From positions 1 to 45,655 of the forward strand of contig CAYMZC010000003.1 of NCBI GenBank assembly GCA_964394815.1: a stretch of DNA of 45,655 bases. The letters run 5' to 3'. Source of the stretch: Sandaracinobacteroides sp964394815. GTDB lineage: Bacteria; Pseudomonadota; Alphaproteobacteria; Sphingomonadales; Sphingomonadaceae. The number at the start of each line of letters is the position of its first letter. Position 1 is the first letter of the stretch. The position numbers were made by a program, and so were the translations under genes. Below the pieces are notes generated by a model. The model was not told the origin of the DNA and ran no database searches. It saw nothing but the letters and a program-made list of their open reading frames with translations. Shown here piece by piece: positions 24,379-33,301 of the stretch.

Positions 24379-24837
24379 TCAGCCTGGCCGGCGGGTCGCC
24401 ATCGGGCGGAAGAGCGAGGCTTGCGATTGCCAGTCGATCCGCACCAGCCGGTGGGCGAAGCGCCAGCCTGACGTTTCGCCAAGGCCGGCATCGCCCGTGC
24501 GCACCAGCCGGTCGGTGTAGGTGCCGGCATGGTCCGGCCCGATATCGGTGAAGACGGTGAAATAGCTGCGTGCGGTTGCGGCATCGCCGTCCAGCGTGAT
24601 GAGCGGATTGGTGATGTGGTGGCGCACGAAGCCGGGCCGCGGGCCGGGGCCGGGGGTGCCACCACGCAGCGCCGACAGGATCGCAGCCGGGCCGACCGCC
24701 CGGTTGCCGGGGAATTCCAGCACGCCGTCCGGCGCGAAGCAGGCGGCAAGCGCGTCGATGCGGCCGCGATCGCCATTGTAAGTGTAGCGCGCCAGCAGGT
24801 TGCGGATGGCGTCGCGCGCGGCCGCCGGGTCAGCCAT
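24379..24837 (-). CDS. SnoaL-like / NTF2-fold protein
   Basis: A 152-residue protein of the NTF2-like superfamily. The N-terminus AAARDAIRNLLARYTYNGDR followed by FAPDGVLEFPG matches the SnoaL-like group; RHHITNPLITLDGDAA and SYFTVFTDIG are the following beta strands. Members include ketosteroid isomerase-like, dehydratase and lyase enzymes as well as non-catalytic proteins. The pocket Asp/His residues fit a catalytic role but do not identify the reaction. It overlaps the end of the SMP-30 gene by 8 bp and is the second gene of that operon, driven from the box D promoter region. Confidence 0.75.
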   Translation of the reverse strand: MADPAAARDAIRNLLARYTYNGDRGRIDALAACFAPDGVLEFPGNRAVGPAAILSALRGGTPGPGPRPGFVRHHITNPLITLDGDAATARSYFTVFTDIGPDHAGTYTDRLVRTGDAGLGETSGWRFAHRLVRIDWQSQASLFRPMATRRPG

Positions 24838-25720
24838 TGAAATGCAGCCTGAGGCCCGGTTCGTCCCAGCGGGTCTTCACCAGAAGCCCTTTGGTCGAAA
24901 GGGTGATGTAGGCGTCCTGCATGTCCGGGCCGCCGAAGGCGATGTTGGTGACATAGGGGTCATCGAAGGGGGCGTCGAAGGGTCGGAAGCCTGTCTCGCC
25001 CGCGGGCGTCACCGTTGTGATTCCGCCCCGGTAGAGCGTGGCGACGCACACATTGCCCGATGCGGTGACGGCAAGGCTGTCGAAGCCGACCGGGCCGGGG
25101 GCGGTCGCCACCCAGTCCGGCCGCTGCTCGGCGACCGCGCGGCGGTAGCGGTAGAGGCGCGCCTGATGGGTGTCGGCGACATAGATCGTATCCCCGTCGG
25201 GGGAGAGGCCGACACCGTTGCAGGACATGGCGTGTCGGTTGATCGCGCTGATCGAACTGCCATCCGGCAGGCAGGTGAACAGGCCGCTCGCCGTGCGGAT
25301 TCCATCATGATATTTGCCGAGGTCGGTGAACCAGATGCGGCCGTCGGCATCGAAGACGAGATCGTTCGGGGCTTCCAGCGGGATTCCGTCGCAGCTGTCG
25401 TGAAGGCGCTCGAAGCGGCCGGTCGAGAGGTCCACGCGCTCGATCCGGCCCTCGTGGCCGGGGCCGCGCGCATTCTGCAGCTTCGCCGTGTCGAGGCCGC
25501 CGCCATTGCACACGTAAAGTGCGCCGTCGGGGCCGATGGCGGCGCCATTGGGCCCGCCGCCGATGGCGCAGACGGTTTCGGTGCGGCCATTCCAGCAGCG
25601 GGTTATCCGCCCGCCGGCAAGTTCCACGACAATGACCGAGCCATCGGCCATCACCACCGGGCCTTCGGGGAAGGCCAGACCCTCGGCCACTATCGTCACA
25701 CCCGATTCCACGCCTTTCAT
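24830..25720 (-). CDS. SMP-30/gluconolactonase/LRE-family lactonase
   Basis: A 296-residue six-bladed beta-propeller protein. The metal-site residues of the family appear: Glu in AFPEGPVV near the N-terminus, Asn in EAPNDLVFDADGRIWFTD, and Asp in IYVADTHQARLY. Enzymes of the family hydrolyse lactones with a divalent metal. The ATG at 25720 is preferred because GGGAGGGAG precedes it; in-frame starts at 25723, 25735 and a TTG at 25747 exist. The gene lies in an operon with the SnoaL-like protein. A lactone formed by Baeyer-Villiger or hydroxyl attack in the pathway would be a plausible substrate; this is inference only. Confidence 0.83.
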   Translation of the reverse strand: MKGVESGVTIVAEGLAFPEGPVVMADGSVIVVELAGGRITRCWNGRTETVCAIGGGPNGAAIGPDGALYVCNGGGLDTAKLQNARGPGHEGRIERVDLSTGRFERLHDSCDGIPLEAPNDLVFDADGRIWFTDLGKYHDGIRTASGLFTCLPDGSSISAINRHAMSCNGVGLSPDGDTIYVADTHQARLYRYRRAVAEQRPDWVATAPGPVGFDSLAVTASGNVCVATLYRGGITTVTPAGETGFRPFDAPFDDPYVTNIAFGGPDMQDAYITLSTKGLLVKTRWDEPGLRLHFNG

Positions 25721-25785
25721 CATGCTCCCTCCCATGCTCTTTCCCAAGCCGTTCTCCCCCCGGCCATGACCAGTCCTGCTATATA

Positions 25786-25799
25786 ACCTGGTTAATTAA
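25786..25799 (+). promoter_or_regulatory. Operator-like box D (ACCTRGTT family)
   Basis: ACCTGGTTAATTAA between the divergent SMP-30 and SDR genes. The core TAACC-T-GGTTA (25784-25794) is a perfect 11-bp odd palindrome, the best in the set. It is 65 bp from the SMP-30 start and 30 bp from the chosen SDR start. Confidence 0.7.
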
Positions 25800-25829
25800 G
25801 TCTTGACCCGCTTGCAGCCCCTCCGCAAG

Positions 25830-26720
25830 ATGTTTTGCATGCCGGTTCCTGCCCATCATCGCGTCGTCAGGCCGCCCGCCTTCGATGCGCCGCCCTATCC
25901 CCGGGACATCTTCGCAGGGCGCACCGTTCTCGTGACGGGAGGCGGTTCGGGCATGGGCCTCGCCATGGCCATGGCCTTTGCGCAAGGGGGCGCGCGGGTG
26001 GCGATTGCCGGCCGCACGCTCGAGCGTGCGCAGGCTGGGGTCGAGAAGGTCATGGCGCTCGGTGCTGAGGCCCACGCCATCAGCTGTGATGTGCGCCACC
26101 CGGATCAGGTGGAAGCCGCCTTCGACGAGGCCGAGCGGGTGCTGGGGCCGGTGACGCTTCTTGCCAACAATGCCGGCGCGAATTTCCAGGCGCTGGCCGA
26201 GAGCATATCCGCAAATGCCTGGAATGCGGTGACCCGAATCGCCATCGATGGCACCTTCCTCTGCTCGGCGGCGTTCGCGCGCCGGCTGATCGCGCGCGGT
26301 GAGGGCGGCGCAATCGTCAACAATTCGGCGCAATATATCTGGACCGGCTTTCCAGGCGACGCCCATTCCGCCGCCGCCAAGACGGCGCAGGCGACCATGA
26401 CGAAGAGGATGGCGCGCGACTGGGCGCCCCATGGCATCCGCGTGAACGCGATCGCCGCTGGTTTCTTCCCGCATGAAACCGCAACCGCCGGCCGCCGCGA
26501 AGGCGGGATCGAGCCGCTGCAGAACATGATTCCGGCCGGCCGCACGGGCGACATCCACGAGTTCGGCTGGCTGTCCGCCATGACCTGCACGCCGATGATG
26601 GACGGGCTGACCGGGCAGGTGATCCTGCAGGATGGCGGGGAAAGTCTGCGCCACTGGCTGATGATGCCCGATTTCGTGCCGCCACGCGAACGGGCCGAAG
26701 GCCCTTGGGGCTGGCGATGA
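25830..26720 (+). CDS. 2,4-dienoyl-CoA reductase-like SDR
   Basis: A protein of about 296 residues with an SDR domain from residue 30. TGGGSGMG at 36-43 binds NADP(H); LLANNAGAN follows. The usual Tyr-x3-Lys is absent: the segment reads FPGDAHSAAAKTA, then IRVNAIAAGFFPHE. That is the pattern of the DECR-type reductases, in which a displaced Tyr and the Lys act instead. It would reduce a dienoyl-CoA or enoyl-CoA. The start is uncertain: ATG at 25830 or 25839, or a TTG at 25803 that would sit 3 bp after box D; no convincing ribosome binding site is visible. The next gene overlaps as ATGA. Confidence 0.78.
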   Translation: MFCMPVPAHHRVVRPPAFDAPPYPRDIFAGRTVLVTGGGSGMGLAMAMAFAQGGARVAIAGRTLERAQAGVEKVMALGAEAHAISCDVRHPDQVEAAFDEAERVLGPVTLLANNAGANFQALAESISANAWNAVTRIAIDGTFLCSAAFARRLIARGEGGAIVNNSAQYIWTGFPGDAHSAAAKTAQATMTKRMARDWAPHGIRVNAIAAGFFPHETATAGRREGGIEPLQNMIPAGRTGDIHEFGWLSAMTCTPMMDGLTGQVILQDGGESLRHWLMMPDFVPPRERAEGPWGWR

Positions 26721-27265
26721 GCGGGGTGGCGATGAGCAGGGTGGAGATGGGCTGGCTCGATGGCAAGGCCGTGCAGATGGTGGGCGAAGCGCCCGCGATC
26801 GCCGCCGCCCTGCGCGCGCGGGGCGCAAGGCTGGTGGACAGCGGGCCGGCTGATTGCCTTGTGCATGTGGCGCCGCCGCCGCCAGTGAAGCCGGCGCATG
26901 AACTGACCCACGCCGAATGGCGCGCGACCCTCGATTCCGGGCTTGACCAGCGCTTTCTTCTGGCCCGCGATTTCGTGGAGGAGAACCGCGCGGCGGGTCG
27001 TTTCGGCGCGATCCTGTTCGTCGGCGCGCCGGAGCAGGCGCTGGGCAGCGACCATGCCGCCGCCGCCGGCGGGCTGGGCAATCTGACCAGGACGCTGGGC
27101 GTCGAGTGGGCGCGCGACGGCCACAGGGTGAATGCCATATTGACGGTCGAAAGCGGATCGGTCGAAAGCGTGCCGGCGCTTGGCAATCTCGTGGCATATC
27201 TGCTGAGCGACTATGCAGCCTATGTGACGGGCGCCGTCATGGGGATCGGGCTGTCCGATGGCTGA
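26717..27265 (+). CDS. Degenerate SDR-like protein without cofactor motif
   Basis: A 182-residue protein that resembles the C-terminal part of an SDR. LGNLTRTLGVEWARDGHRVN and YLLSDYAAYVTGAVMGIG match the SDR regions after the active site. The N-terminal T-G-x3-G-x-G motif is absent and the YxxxK position reads HAAAAGG, so NAD(P)H-dependent catalysis is not expected. The ATG at 26717 overlaps the upstream SDR stop as ATGA and the gene overlaps the downstream SDR by 8 bp. Tight coupling between two active-looking SDRs suggests a non-catalytic partner subunit, not a decayed gene: the frame is intact and codon use is like the neighbours. No function is assigned. Confidence 0.7.
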   Translation: MSGVAMSRVEMGWLDGKAVQMVGEAPAIAAALRARGARLVDSGPADCLVHVAPPPPVKPAHELTHAEWRATLDSGLDQRFLLARDFVEENRAAGRFGAILFVGAPEQALGSDHAAAAGGLGNLTRTLGVEWARDGHRVNAILTVESGSVESVPALGNLVAYLLSDYAAYVTGAVMGIGLSDG

Positions 27266-28118
27266 GCCGGGCATCCTCGGCGGGCAGGTCGCCTTCGTGA
27301 CGGGCGCCGGCGGCGGCATCGGCCGCGCCATCGCGCTTTCACTCGCCGAAGCAGGGGCAGACATTGCCCTGTTCGACATCTTCCCCGAGCGGGTGGAGGA
27401 AGCCTCCGCACGGGTGCGCGAACGCGGGCGGCGGGCGCTGGCCCTGCCCGGCGACGCCATGGAGACCGACGCCCTTCGCGCCGCCATCGCCGCGACGGAC
27501 AGGGCGTTCGGGCGCATCGACATTCTCGTGAACAATGTGGGTGGTGTTTCCGGCCGGCCCTTCCTCGAACAGTCCGAGCGAAGCTGGCGGCGGCACATCG
27601 ACATCAACCTCGTCTCGATGCTGGCGGCCACCCATGCGGCCGCCCCGGTCATGATCCGCGGCGGCCGTGGCGGGGCGATCCTGAATGTGGCTTCTATCGA
27701 GGCAAGCCGGGCCGCACCCAATTTCGCCGTCTATGGCGCCTGCAAGGCCGGCATGGTCAGCTTCACCAAATCCATGGCGCTCGAACTTTCGGGCCATGGC
27801 ATCCGGGTGAACTGCCTTGCGCCCGATCATACGGTCACGCCCGGCAACCAGGGAAACCGCGCCGGTCCGGTCGATCCCGCGCAATGGCGCCAGCGCGATC
27901 CGGCCGAGATCGACGCCATGAACCGCCTCGTGCCGCTGGGCCGCGAAGGGGTGGACAGCGAATGCGGCGATGCGGCCGTTTTCCTATGCTCGTCGCAGGC
28001 CGGCTACATTACCGGAATCACCCTGCCGGTCGATGGCGGCACGGCGGCGGCTGGCGGCTGGGTGCGCGGGCGCAATGGCCGCTGGACCCTCAACGAAGGA
28101 CTTTCCTTCGGCGGATGA
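27258..28118 (+). CDS. Classical SDR oxidoreductase
   Basis: A 286-residue SDR. TGAGGGIG at 15-22, Asp40 after strand beta-2 favouring NAD(H), NNVGG at 92-96, catalytic Ser146, Tyr159 and Lys163 (YGACK). The C-terminal region is longer than in the 258-residue SDR at 7.8 kb and contains GWVRGRNGRWTLNEGL after the VDGG end motif. Probably a hydroxyacyl-CoA or secondary alcohol dehydrogenase. Third gene of the operon starting at 25.8 kb, overlapping the degenerate SDR by 8 bp, which implies translational coupling. The GntR regulator lies 90 bp further on. Confidence 0.86.
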   Translation: MAEPGILGGQVAFVTGAGGGIGRAIALSLAEAGADIALFDIFPERVEEASARVRERGRRALALPGDAMETDALRAAIAATDRAFGRIDILVNNVGGVSGRPFLEQSERSWRRHIDINLVSMLAATHAAAPVMIRGGRGGAILNVASIEASRAAPNFAVYGACKAGMVSFTKSMALELSGHGIRVNCLAPDHTVTPGNQGNRAGPVDPAQWRQRDPAEIDAMNRLVPLGREGVDSECGDAAVFLCSSQAGYITGITLPVDGGTAAAGGWVRGRNGRWTLNEGLSFGG

Positions 28119-28208
28119 ACCCCTTGGCCATCAACATCAACAATGGCTATGGGAAGTGTGCCGGCTGACGGGTGCCGTGTCGGAAAGCTGCAAGTTCAGG
28201 AGTGCGTG

Positions 28209-28997
28209 ATGTTGCTTGGCAAGGATGATCATGGTTCCGCCGTACCGCGCATCCACGTTCCCAAGACGAGCGAGATCGTGGCCGACAAGATCCGCGCCCA
28301 GATCGTGCGCGGCGAACTGAACGAGGGGGACACGCTGCCGCCCGAGGGGCAGCTGATGGAGAGCCTCGGCATTTCGCGGCCCACCCTGCGCGAAGCCTTC
28401 CGCATTCTTGAAGCCGAGGGCCTGATCAGCGTGGTGCGCGGTTCGCGCACCGGCGCCAAGGTCCACAAGCCCTCGGTCGACCTGGTGTCCCGCTATGCAG
28501 GCTATGTGCTGGAATCGCAGGGCACCACCATCGCCGATCTCTATCAGGCAAGGCTCGCCATCGAGCCGAGTGTCGTGCGCTGGCTGGCGACTGACAGGGG
28601 CGGCCCCGGCATGAAGGCGCTGCACGCGCTTCTGGCCGAGATGGAGCAGTTGCTGGACGAGCGCCGCCACGACGAGTTCATCGAACTGGTCGAGGTTTTC
28701 CACCAGACCCTCGTGGCGGCGACGGGCCTGAAGACCATCACCTTCTTCAGCCGCATGCTGCACAATCTTGCCAGCAAGCATCAGCGGCAATTCCAGCGCC
28801 GCTACACCCGCAGCGAGGAATCGCGGCAGAAGAGCCACCGCGTGGGCCTGAAATCCTACCGCAAGCTGGTGAACCTGATTGAAGGCGGGCAGGTGGAGGA
28901 AGCCGTCGCGCACTGGCGCCTGCACCTCAGGAACGCAAACACCACCTGGACCAGCGAAGGCGAGGGTGCACGAATCGTCGATTCGCTCGACGACTGA
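28209..28997 (+). CDS. FadR-type GntR regulator with FCD domain
   Basis: A 262-residue regulator. Residues 15-85 are the GntR winged helix: TSEIVADKIRAQIVRGELNE, then GISRPTLREAFRILEAEGLI and VVRGSRTGAKV. The rest is an all-helical FCD ligand domain with His residues in VFHQTL, SKHQRQ and AHWRLHLRN that could hold a metal and an acid ligand. AGGAG at 28198-28202 gives the ATG at 28209. It lies on the same strand as the SDR trio, 90 bp downstream, and may be co-transcribed from the box D promoter. Being the only GntR protein in the island, it is a candidate to bind the ACCTRGTT boxes. It would respond to a CoA ester or acid intermediate (inference). Confidence 0.87.
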   Translation: MLLGKDDHGSAVPRIHVPKTSEIVADKIRAQIVRGELNEGDTLPPEGQLMESLGISRPTLREAFRILEAEGLISVVRGSRTGAKVHKPSVDLVSRYAGYVLESQGTTIADLYQARLAIEPSVVRWLATDRGGPGMKALHALLAEMEQLLDERRHDEFIELVEVFHQTLVAATGLKTITFFSRMLHNLASKHQRQFQRRYTRSEESRQKSHRVGLKSYRKLVNLIEGGQVEEAVAHWRLHLRNANTTWTSEGEGARIVDSLDD

Positions 28998-29230
28998 GCC
29001 GCCTCCTCACCGTTTTCCACCCGTCCGAAAAGCCCACCTGCGACCGCTGCACTGCGGTCCGCAGTCCGCAGCCGCACGCCTGTGCCTGCCATCCTGTGCC
29101 GCTTTTCCGGTCCTGATCATCAATTCCGCTCACAACCGCCATTCGGGGATTGCCGCGCCTGTCCTGTGCGTATAAATTGACACTTCATCAATTATGCGCC
29201 GCGAGGGAGCGGCCAGGCGGGAGACAGGCG
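28998..29230. promoter_or_regulatory. Intergenic region before the P450 operon
   Basis: A 233-bp gap between the GntR gene and the amidohydrolase. It holds a perfect 15-bp palindrome ACTGCGGTCCGCAGT at 29051-29065 (a possible hairpin or protein site), and the TTGAC-type palindrome at 29175-29193. TATAAA at 29171-29176 directly before the latter may be a -10 element. No ribosome-binding site or small gene is recognisable in the first 150 bp. Confidence 0.55.
29175..29193 (+). promoter_or_regulatory. Operator-like palindrome G (TTGAC-N5-GTCAA family)
   Basis: AATTGACACTTCATCAATT: arms AATTGA and TCAATT around 7 bp. The 15-bp core TTGACACTTCATCAA is the most degenerate of the four sites (ATCAA instead of GTCAA). 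It lies 38 bp before the amidohydrolase ATG and overlaps the likely promoter, so a repressor bound here would block the seven-gene operon. Confidence 0.6.
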
Positions 29231-30544
29231 ATGCGGATGGAAGACATGGTCATCATCAGCGTGGACGATCACGCGATCGAGCCGCCCGAGGCGTTCATCC
29301 GCCACTATCCCGAAGGCCGGAAGGATCGCGCGCCCCGCATCATCGACGACAATGGCAAGGATGTCTGGCTGTGGAACGGTGCGCGCATCCCGACCATCGG
29401 CCTCAACGCCGTCGTCGGCCGGCCCCGCAGCGAATATGGCATGGAGCCAAGCGCCTTTTCCCAGCTGCGCGAGGGCACCCATGATCCGCTGAAGCGGGTC
29501 GATGACATGAACGCCAACGGGCTTCTCGCCTCGCTCAACTTCCCCACCATGCCCGGCTTTGCCGGTGGCGTCTTCGTGGGCATGGCGCAGAAGGATCCGG
29601 AAGAAGCGCTGGCCGCCTGCCGCGCCTGGAACGACTGGCATGTGCTGGAATGGTGCGCGGCGGCACCCGGCCGCTTCATTCCCATGTGCCTCGTGCCGGC
29701 GTGGGACATGGACGCGACGCTGAAGGAAATGAAGCGGATGAGCGACCTCGGCGTTCATGCCGTGTCCTTCTCCGACAACCCGGCCAACATCGGCCTGCCC
29801 AGCATCCACAATGACTATTGGGAGCCCTTCTGGAAGGCCTGTTCCGATTACGGAATGGTCATCAACTGCCACATCGGCACCGGCGCCAGGGCGCTTCATC
29901 CGTCGGATGAAAGCCCGATTGACGCCTGGATCACGGCCATGCCGATCTCCATTGCCAATTCGGCTGCCGACTGGACCTTCGCCAGCTTCTGGAAGCGCTA
30001 CCCGAAGCTGCGCATGGCGCTTTCGGAAGGCGGCATCGGCTGGGTGCCCTATTTCCTCGAACGCGCCGACTTCACCTATGAACATCATCACGAATGGACG
30101 TTCAGCGATTTTGGCGGCGAGCGCCCGTCCGACGTGTTCAAGCGGCACATCATCTGCTGCTTCATCGACGACCAGTTCGGGGTGAAGAACCTCGACTACA
30201 TGAACACCGACATGATCGCCTATGAATGCGATTATCCGCATTCCGATACGGTCTGGCCCAATGTGCCGGAATATCTGTGGGCATCGGTGAACGGGCTGGA
30301 GCGTGGGACGATCGACAAGATCACCCACCTGAACGCAATGCGCGAATACAGCTTCGACGCTTTCGCGCTGAACGGCGGGCGGGAAAACTGCACCGTCGGC
30401 CACCTGCGCGAGCTCGGGAAGCATGTGGATGTGTCGCCCCGCCACAATCTCGGCGGGCTGAAGGCCGACAGCATGGACGCGATCGGCAAGGCGCGCCGGC
30501 CGGTGACGTCGGGTGACATCCAGAAAATGTTCGCGTCGGCCTGA
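29231..30544 (+). CDS. Amidohydrolase family 2 (ACMSD-like) metal-dependent hydrolase/decarboxylase
   Basis: A 437-residue TIM-barrel amidohydrolase. IISVDDHAIEPPEAF near the N-terminus supplies the metal-binding D/H-x-H pattern, MVINCHIGTGA the barrel His, ALSEGGIGWVPYF a further conserved strand, and YECDYPHSDTVWPN the catalytic Asp. This subgroup is common in terpenoid and steroid catabolic clusters and related to aminocarboxymuconate decarboxylase; some members hydrolyse C-C or lactone bonds. First gene of an operon that continues with the P450 5 bp downstream. GGGAGA at about 29219 supports the ATG at 29231. No signal peptide. Confidence 0.85.
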   Translation: MRMEDMVIISVDDHAIEPPEAFIRHYPEGRKDRAPRIIDDNGKDVWLWNGARIPTIGLNAVVGRPRSEYGMEPSAFSQLREGTHDPLKRVDDMNANGLLASLNFPTMPGFAGGVFVGMAQKDPEEALAACRAWNDWHVLEWCAAAPGRFIPMCLVPAWDMDATLKEMKRMSDLGVHAVSFSDNPANIGLPSIHNDYWEPFWKACSDYGMVINCHIGTGARALHPSDESPIDAWITAMPISIANSAADWTFASFWKRYPKLRMALSEGGIGWVPYFLERADFTYEHHHEWTFSDFGGERPSDVFKRHIICCFIDDQFGVKNLDYMNTDMIAYECDYPHSDTVWPNVPEYLWASVNGLERGTIDKITHLNAMREYSFDAFALNGGRENCTVGHLRELGKHVDVSPRHNLGGLKADSMDAIGKARRPVTSGDIQKMFASA

Positions 30545-30549
30545 CGATC

Positions 30550-31836
30550 ATGGGGATGGAAGAATGGCGGGTCGATGTGCCCGCCCCCGCGCATGTGCCG
30601 GCCGACCGGGTCGTCGACATCCGCTTCGCCATGGGCCATGTGCCCAATGACCGGCTGGACCCCTATGCCGAAACCGATGCGCTGCGCGCGCCCGGTGTCC
30701 CGCGCCTGCTGTTCAGCCCCTATCCCTTCAGCGACAAGACATGCGGCACCTGGTGCGTCTCCCACTATGAGGACATCCGCCGCGTCTATGAGGACAATGC
30801 GCATTTCTCGACCGAGGGCGTGGCGCAGTTCCAGGCACTGGCGGGGGAGACATTCCCCTCGATCCCTCTGGGCGTCGACCCGCCCGACCATGGTCGCTAC
30901 CGCCGCTTCCTGAACAGCCATTTCACCCCGGCCTCGCTCAACCGCATGGAGCCGCAGATCCGCGCCATGGCCGTCGGGATGATCGAGGGCTTCGCTGGCA
31001 AGGGCGAAGTGGACATTGCCTTTGATTTCGGCCGGATCTTCCCGGTCCGGGTCTTCCTCGACCTGATGGGCCTGCCCTTTTCGATGTTCGAGCAGTTCCT
31101 CGCCTGGGAATATGAAATCCTGCACTCGCGCGACCATGGCCGCATGGCCGATGCGGTGCGCCAGGTCATCGCCTATCTGCGTGGCTTCGTTGCCGAAAAG
31201 CAGGCGAACCCCGATGACAGGCTGGGCAGCTACATCGCCAATGGCAGCATCGACGGCACGCCGCTGACCGAAGACGAGATCATGGGCATGACCTGGTTCC
31301 TGTGGCTGGGCGGGCTGGACACGGTGGCCTCCACCATCAGCCAGATGTTCCGCCGCATGGCGCTCGATCAGGCTCTGCAGCAGCGCCTGCGCGACGAACC
31401 GGATCTGGTGAACAGCGCGGTGGAGGAATTCCTCCGCACCCAGCCGCTGGTCAATTCCTTCCGGCTGGTGAAGAAGGATCTGGACTGGGATGGCGTGACC
31501 CTGAAGGCCGGCGACTACATCACCTGCCTCAACAGTGCGGGCAATTTCGATCCCGCCCAGTTCCGCGATCCGCGCACCTTCGATCCGGCGCGGCAGGCCA
31601 ACCGGCACTACACCTTCGTCGGCGGCGTTCACCTGTGCCTTGGCGCCCATCTCGCCCGGCGGGAACTGCGCATCCTGCTCGATGAATTCCTGAAGCGTGT
31701 GCCGACCTTCCGCGTGAAGCCGGGGGCCGATACGCATGTGACGCCGGGCCTGCTTTCCATCCGCAACCTGCCCATCGTCTGGGACGTTCCCGCCACCAAC
31801 CGAGGAGCCGCGCATGGCCTTCCTGAAGCATCCTGA
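30550..31836 (+). CDS. Cytochrome P450 (bacterial soluble type)
   Basis: A 428-residue soluble P450. The I-helix reads WLGGLDTVAS with Asp257-Thr258 as the acid-alcohol pair, ExxR is Glu293-x-x-Arg296, and the haem loop FVGGVHLCLG puts the thiolate at Cys363. The C-helix has GVDPPDHGRYRRFLN. It resembles monooxygenases acting on terpenes such as the CYP108/111/176 groups. It needs a ferredoxin and reductase, and neither is in this window. The gene lies 5 bp after the amidohydrolase and overlaps the aldehyde dehydrogenase by 23 bp. A hydroxylation giving an alcohol that is later oxidised to the acid fits the neighbouring dehydrogenases. Confidence 0.93.
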   Translation: MGMEEWRVDVPAPAHVPADRVVDIRFAMGHVPNDRLDPYAETDALRAPGVPRLLFSPYPFSDKTCGTWCVSHYEDIRRVYEDNAHFSTEGVAQFQALAGETFPSIPLGVDPPDHGRYRRFLNSHFTPASLNRMEPQIRAMAVGMIEGFAGKGEVDIAFDFGRIFPVRVFLDLMGLPFSMFEQFLAWEYEILHSRDHGRMADAVRQVIAYLRGFVAEKQANPDDRLGSYIANGSIDGTPLTEDEIMGMTWFLWLGGLDTVASTISQMFRRMALDQALQQRLRDEPDLVNSAVEEFLRTQPLVNSFRLVKKDLDWDGVTLKAGDYITCLNSAGNFDPAQFRDPRTFDPARQANRHYTFVGGVHLCLGAHLARRELRILLDEFLKRVPTFRVKPGADTHVTPGLLSIRNLPIVWDVPATNRGAAHGLPEAS

Positions 31837-33289
31837 CTGCATCTACATCGGCGGTGAATGGCACCCCGCCGCCACCCGCGAGGCGGTGATCAACCCGGCC
31901 GACGAAAGCCTTCTGGCAGAGGCCCCGGTGGGCAGCGCGGCGCAGGTGGAAGCGGCCATCGCCGCCGCCCGCCACGCCTTCGACAAGGGCGACTGGCCGC
32001 AACTGCCCATGGCCGTGCGGCAGGCGGCGATGACCCGCTTCCTCGATGCGGTCGAGGCGCGCCGCGCCGAAATCATCGACATGATCGTCGCCGAAGCCGG
32101 GGCAACCCGGATGCTGGCGGATTTCCTGCAATATGGCATTCCGATGAAGCATGCCCGCCGCACGGTGGAGCTTGCCGCCCGCCCGGCTGTCACGCCGCTG
32201 CCTGTCGAGCTGACGCCCAATGCCCGGGGCGGCAAGACATTGGGCACCGGCGTCGTCGTCCGCGAGCCGGTGGGCGTGGTGGCGGCAATCTCGCCCTATA
32301 ATTTCCCCTTCTTCCTGAATATCGGCAAGGTGGTGCCGGCGCTTCTGGCTGGCTGCACCGTGGTGCTGAAACCGTCGCCCTACACCCCCATGGAGGCGTT
32401 GATCCTGGGCGAAATCGCCGATGAAGCGGGCCTGCCCAAGGGCATATTCTCCATCGTCACCGGGGATGTTGAAGCCGGGCAGCTGCTCACCAGCGACCCG
32501 CGCGTCGATCTCGTCCACTTCACCGGTTCCGACAAGGTGGGCGCGATGATCCAGGCGCAGGGTGCGCCGACGCTCAAGCGCATCGTGATGGAACTAGGCG
32601 GCAAGTCGGCGCTGATCGTCCGCCCCGATGCCGATCTGCAGGCGGCCGCCATGTCGGGCCTTGGCGGCTTCACCACCCATTGCGGCCAGGGCTGTGCGCT
32701 CACCACCCGCATGCTGGTCCATAATTCCATCCGTCCGCAGTTCGTCGAGGCGCTGCGCGCCATGCTGGCGCATGTGAAGATCGGCAACCCGGCCGATCCG
32801 TCGGTCGGCTATGGGCCGCTGATCCGCGAGGCGGCCCGCCGGCGGACGGAAGAGTATGTCGCCATCGCACAGGGTGAAGGCGCGCGGCTGGTGGCGGGCG
32901 GTCGCCGGCCCGAAGGCCTGGACCGCGGCTTCTATTACGAGCCGACGCTGTTCGACGATGTCCGCAACGACAGCCGGCTGGCGCAGGAAGAAGTGTTCGG
33001 CCCCATTGGCGCGGTGATTGGCTATGACGACGACGAGGAAGCGATCGCGCTCGCCAATGCCAGCGATTTCGGCCTTTCGGGCGCCATCTGGTCGGCCGAT
33101 GCGGGGCGGGCCTATGAAATGGCCTTGCGCATCCGCACCGGCGGCGTCGCCATCAATGGCGGGGCCGGCACCATGCTTTCGGATGCGCCCTTCGGCGGCA
33201 TCAAGCGTTCGGGCTATGGCCGCGAATATGGCGAGGAAGGCCTCAACGAATTCACCTACCAGAAGGTGATCAGTTTCCATGCAGCTTGA
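31814..33289 (+). CDS. NAD(P)-dependent aldehyde dehydrogenase
   Basis: A 491-residue aldehyde dehydrogenase. PYNFP at 161-165 with oxyanion Asn163, Lys186 for the cofactor, general base Glu260 in MELGGKSA, and nucleophile Cys294 in GQGCALTTR are all present. The C-terminal FGGIKRSGYGREYGEEGL is the oligomerisation tail of the family. Start ATG lies inside the P450 coding end (23-bp overlap), so translation is likely coupled. It would oxidise an aldehyde made by the P450 or by the retro-aldol step to an acid. Followed 12 bp later by a CoA transferase. No signs of truncation. Confidence 0.93.
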   Translation: MAFLKHPDCIYIGGEWHPAATREAVINPADESLLAEAPVGSAAQVEAAIAAARHAFDKGDWPQLPMAVRQAAMTRFLDAVEARRAEIIDMIVAEAGATRMLADFLQYGIPMKHARRTVELAARPAVTPLPVELTPNARGGKTLGTGVVVREPVGVVAAISPYNFPFFLNIGKVVPALLAGCTVVLKPSPYTPMEALILGEIADEAGLPKGIFSIVTGDVEAGQLLTSDPRVDLVHFTGSDKVGAMIQAQGAPTLKRIVMELGGKSALIVRPDADLQAAAMSGLGGFTTHCGQGCALTTRMLVHNSIRPQFVEALRAMLAHVKIGNPADPSVGYGPLIREAARRRTEEYVAIAQGEGARLVAGGRRPEGLDRGFYYEPTLFDDVRNDSRLAQEEVFGPIGAVIGYDDDEEAIALANASDFGLSGAIWSADAGRAYEMALRIRTGGVAINGGAGTMLSDAPFGGIKRSGYGREYGEEGLNEFTYQKVISFHAA

Positions 33290-33301
33290 GGGAGAAATGG
33301 C

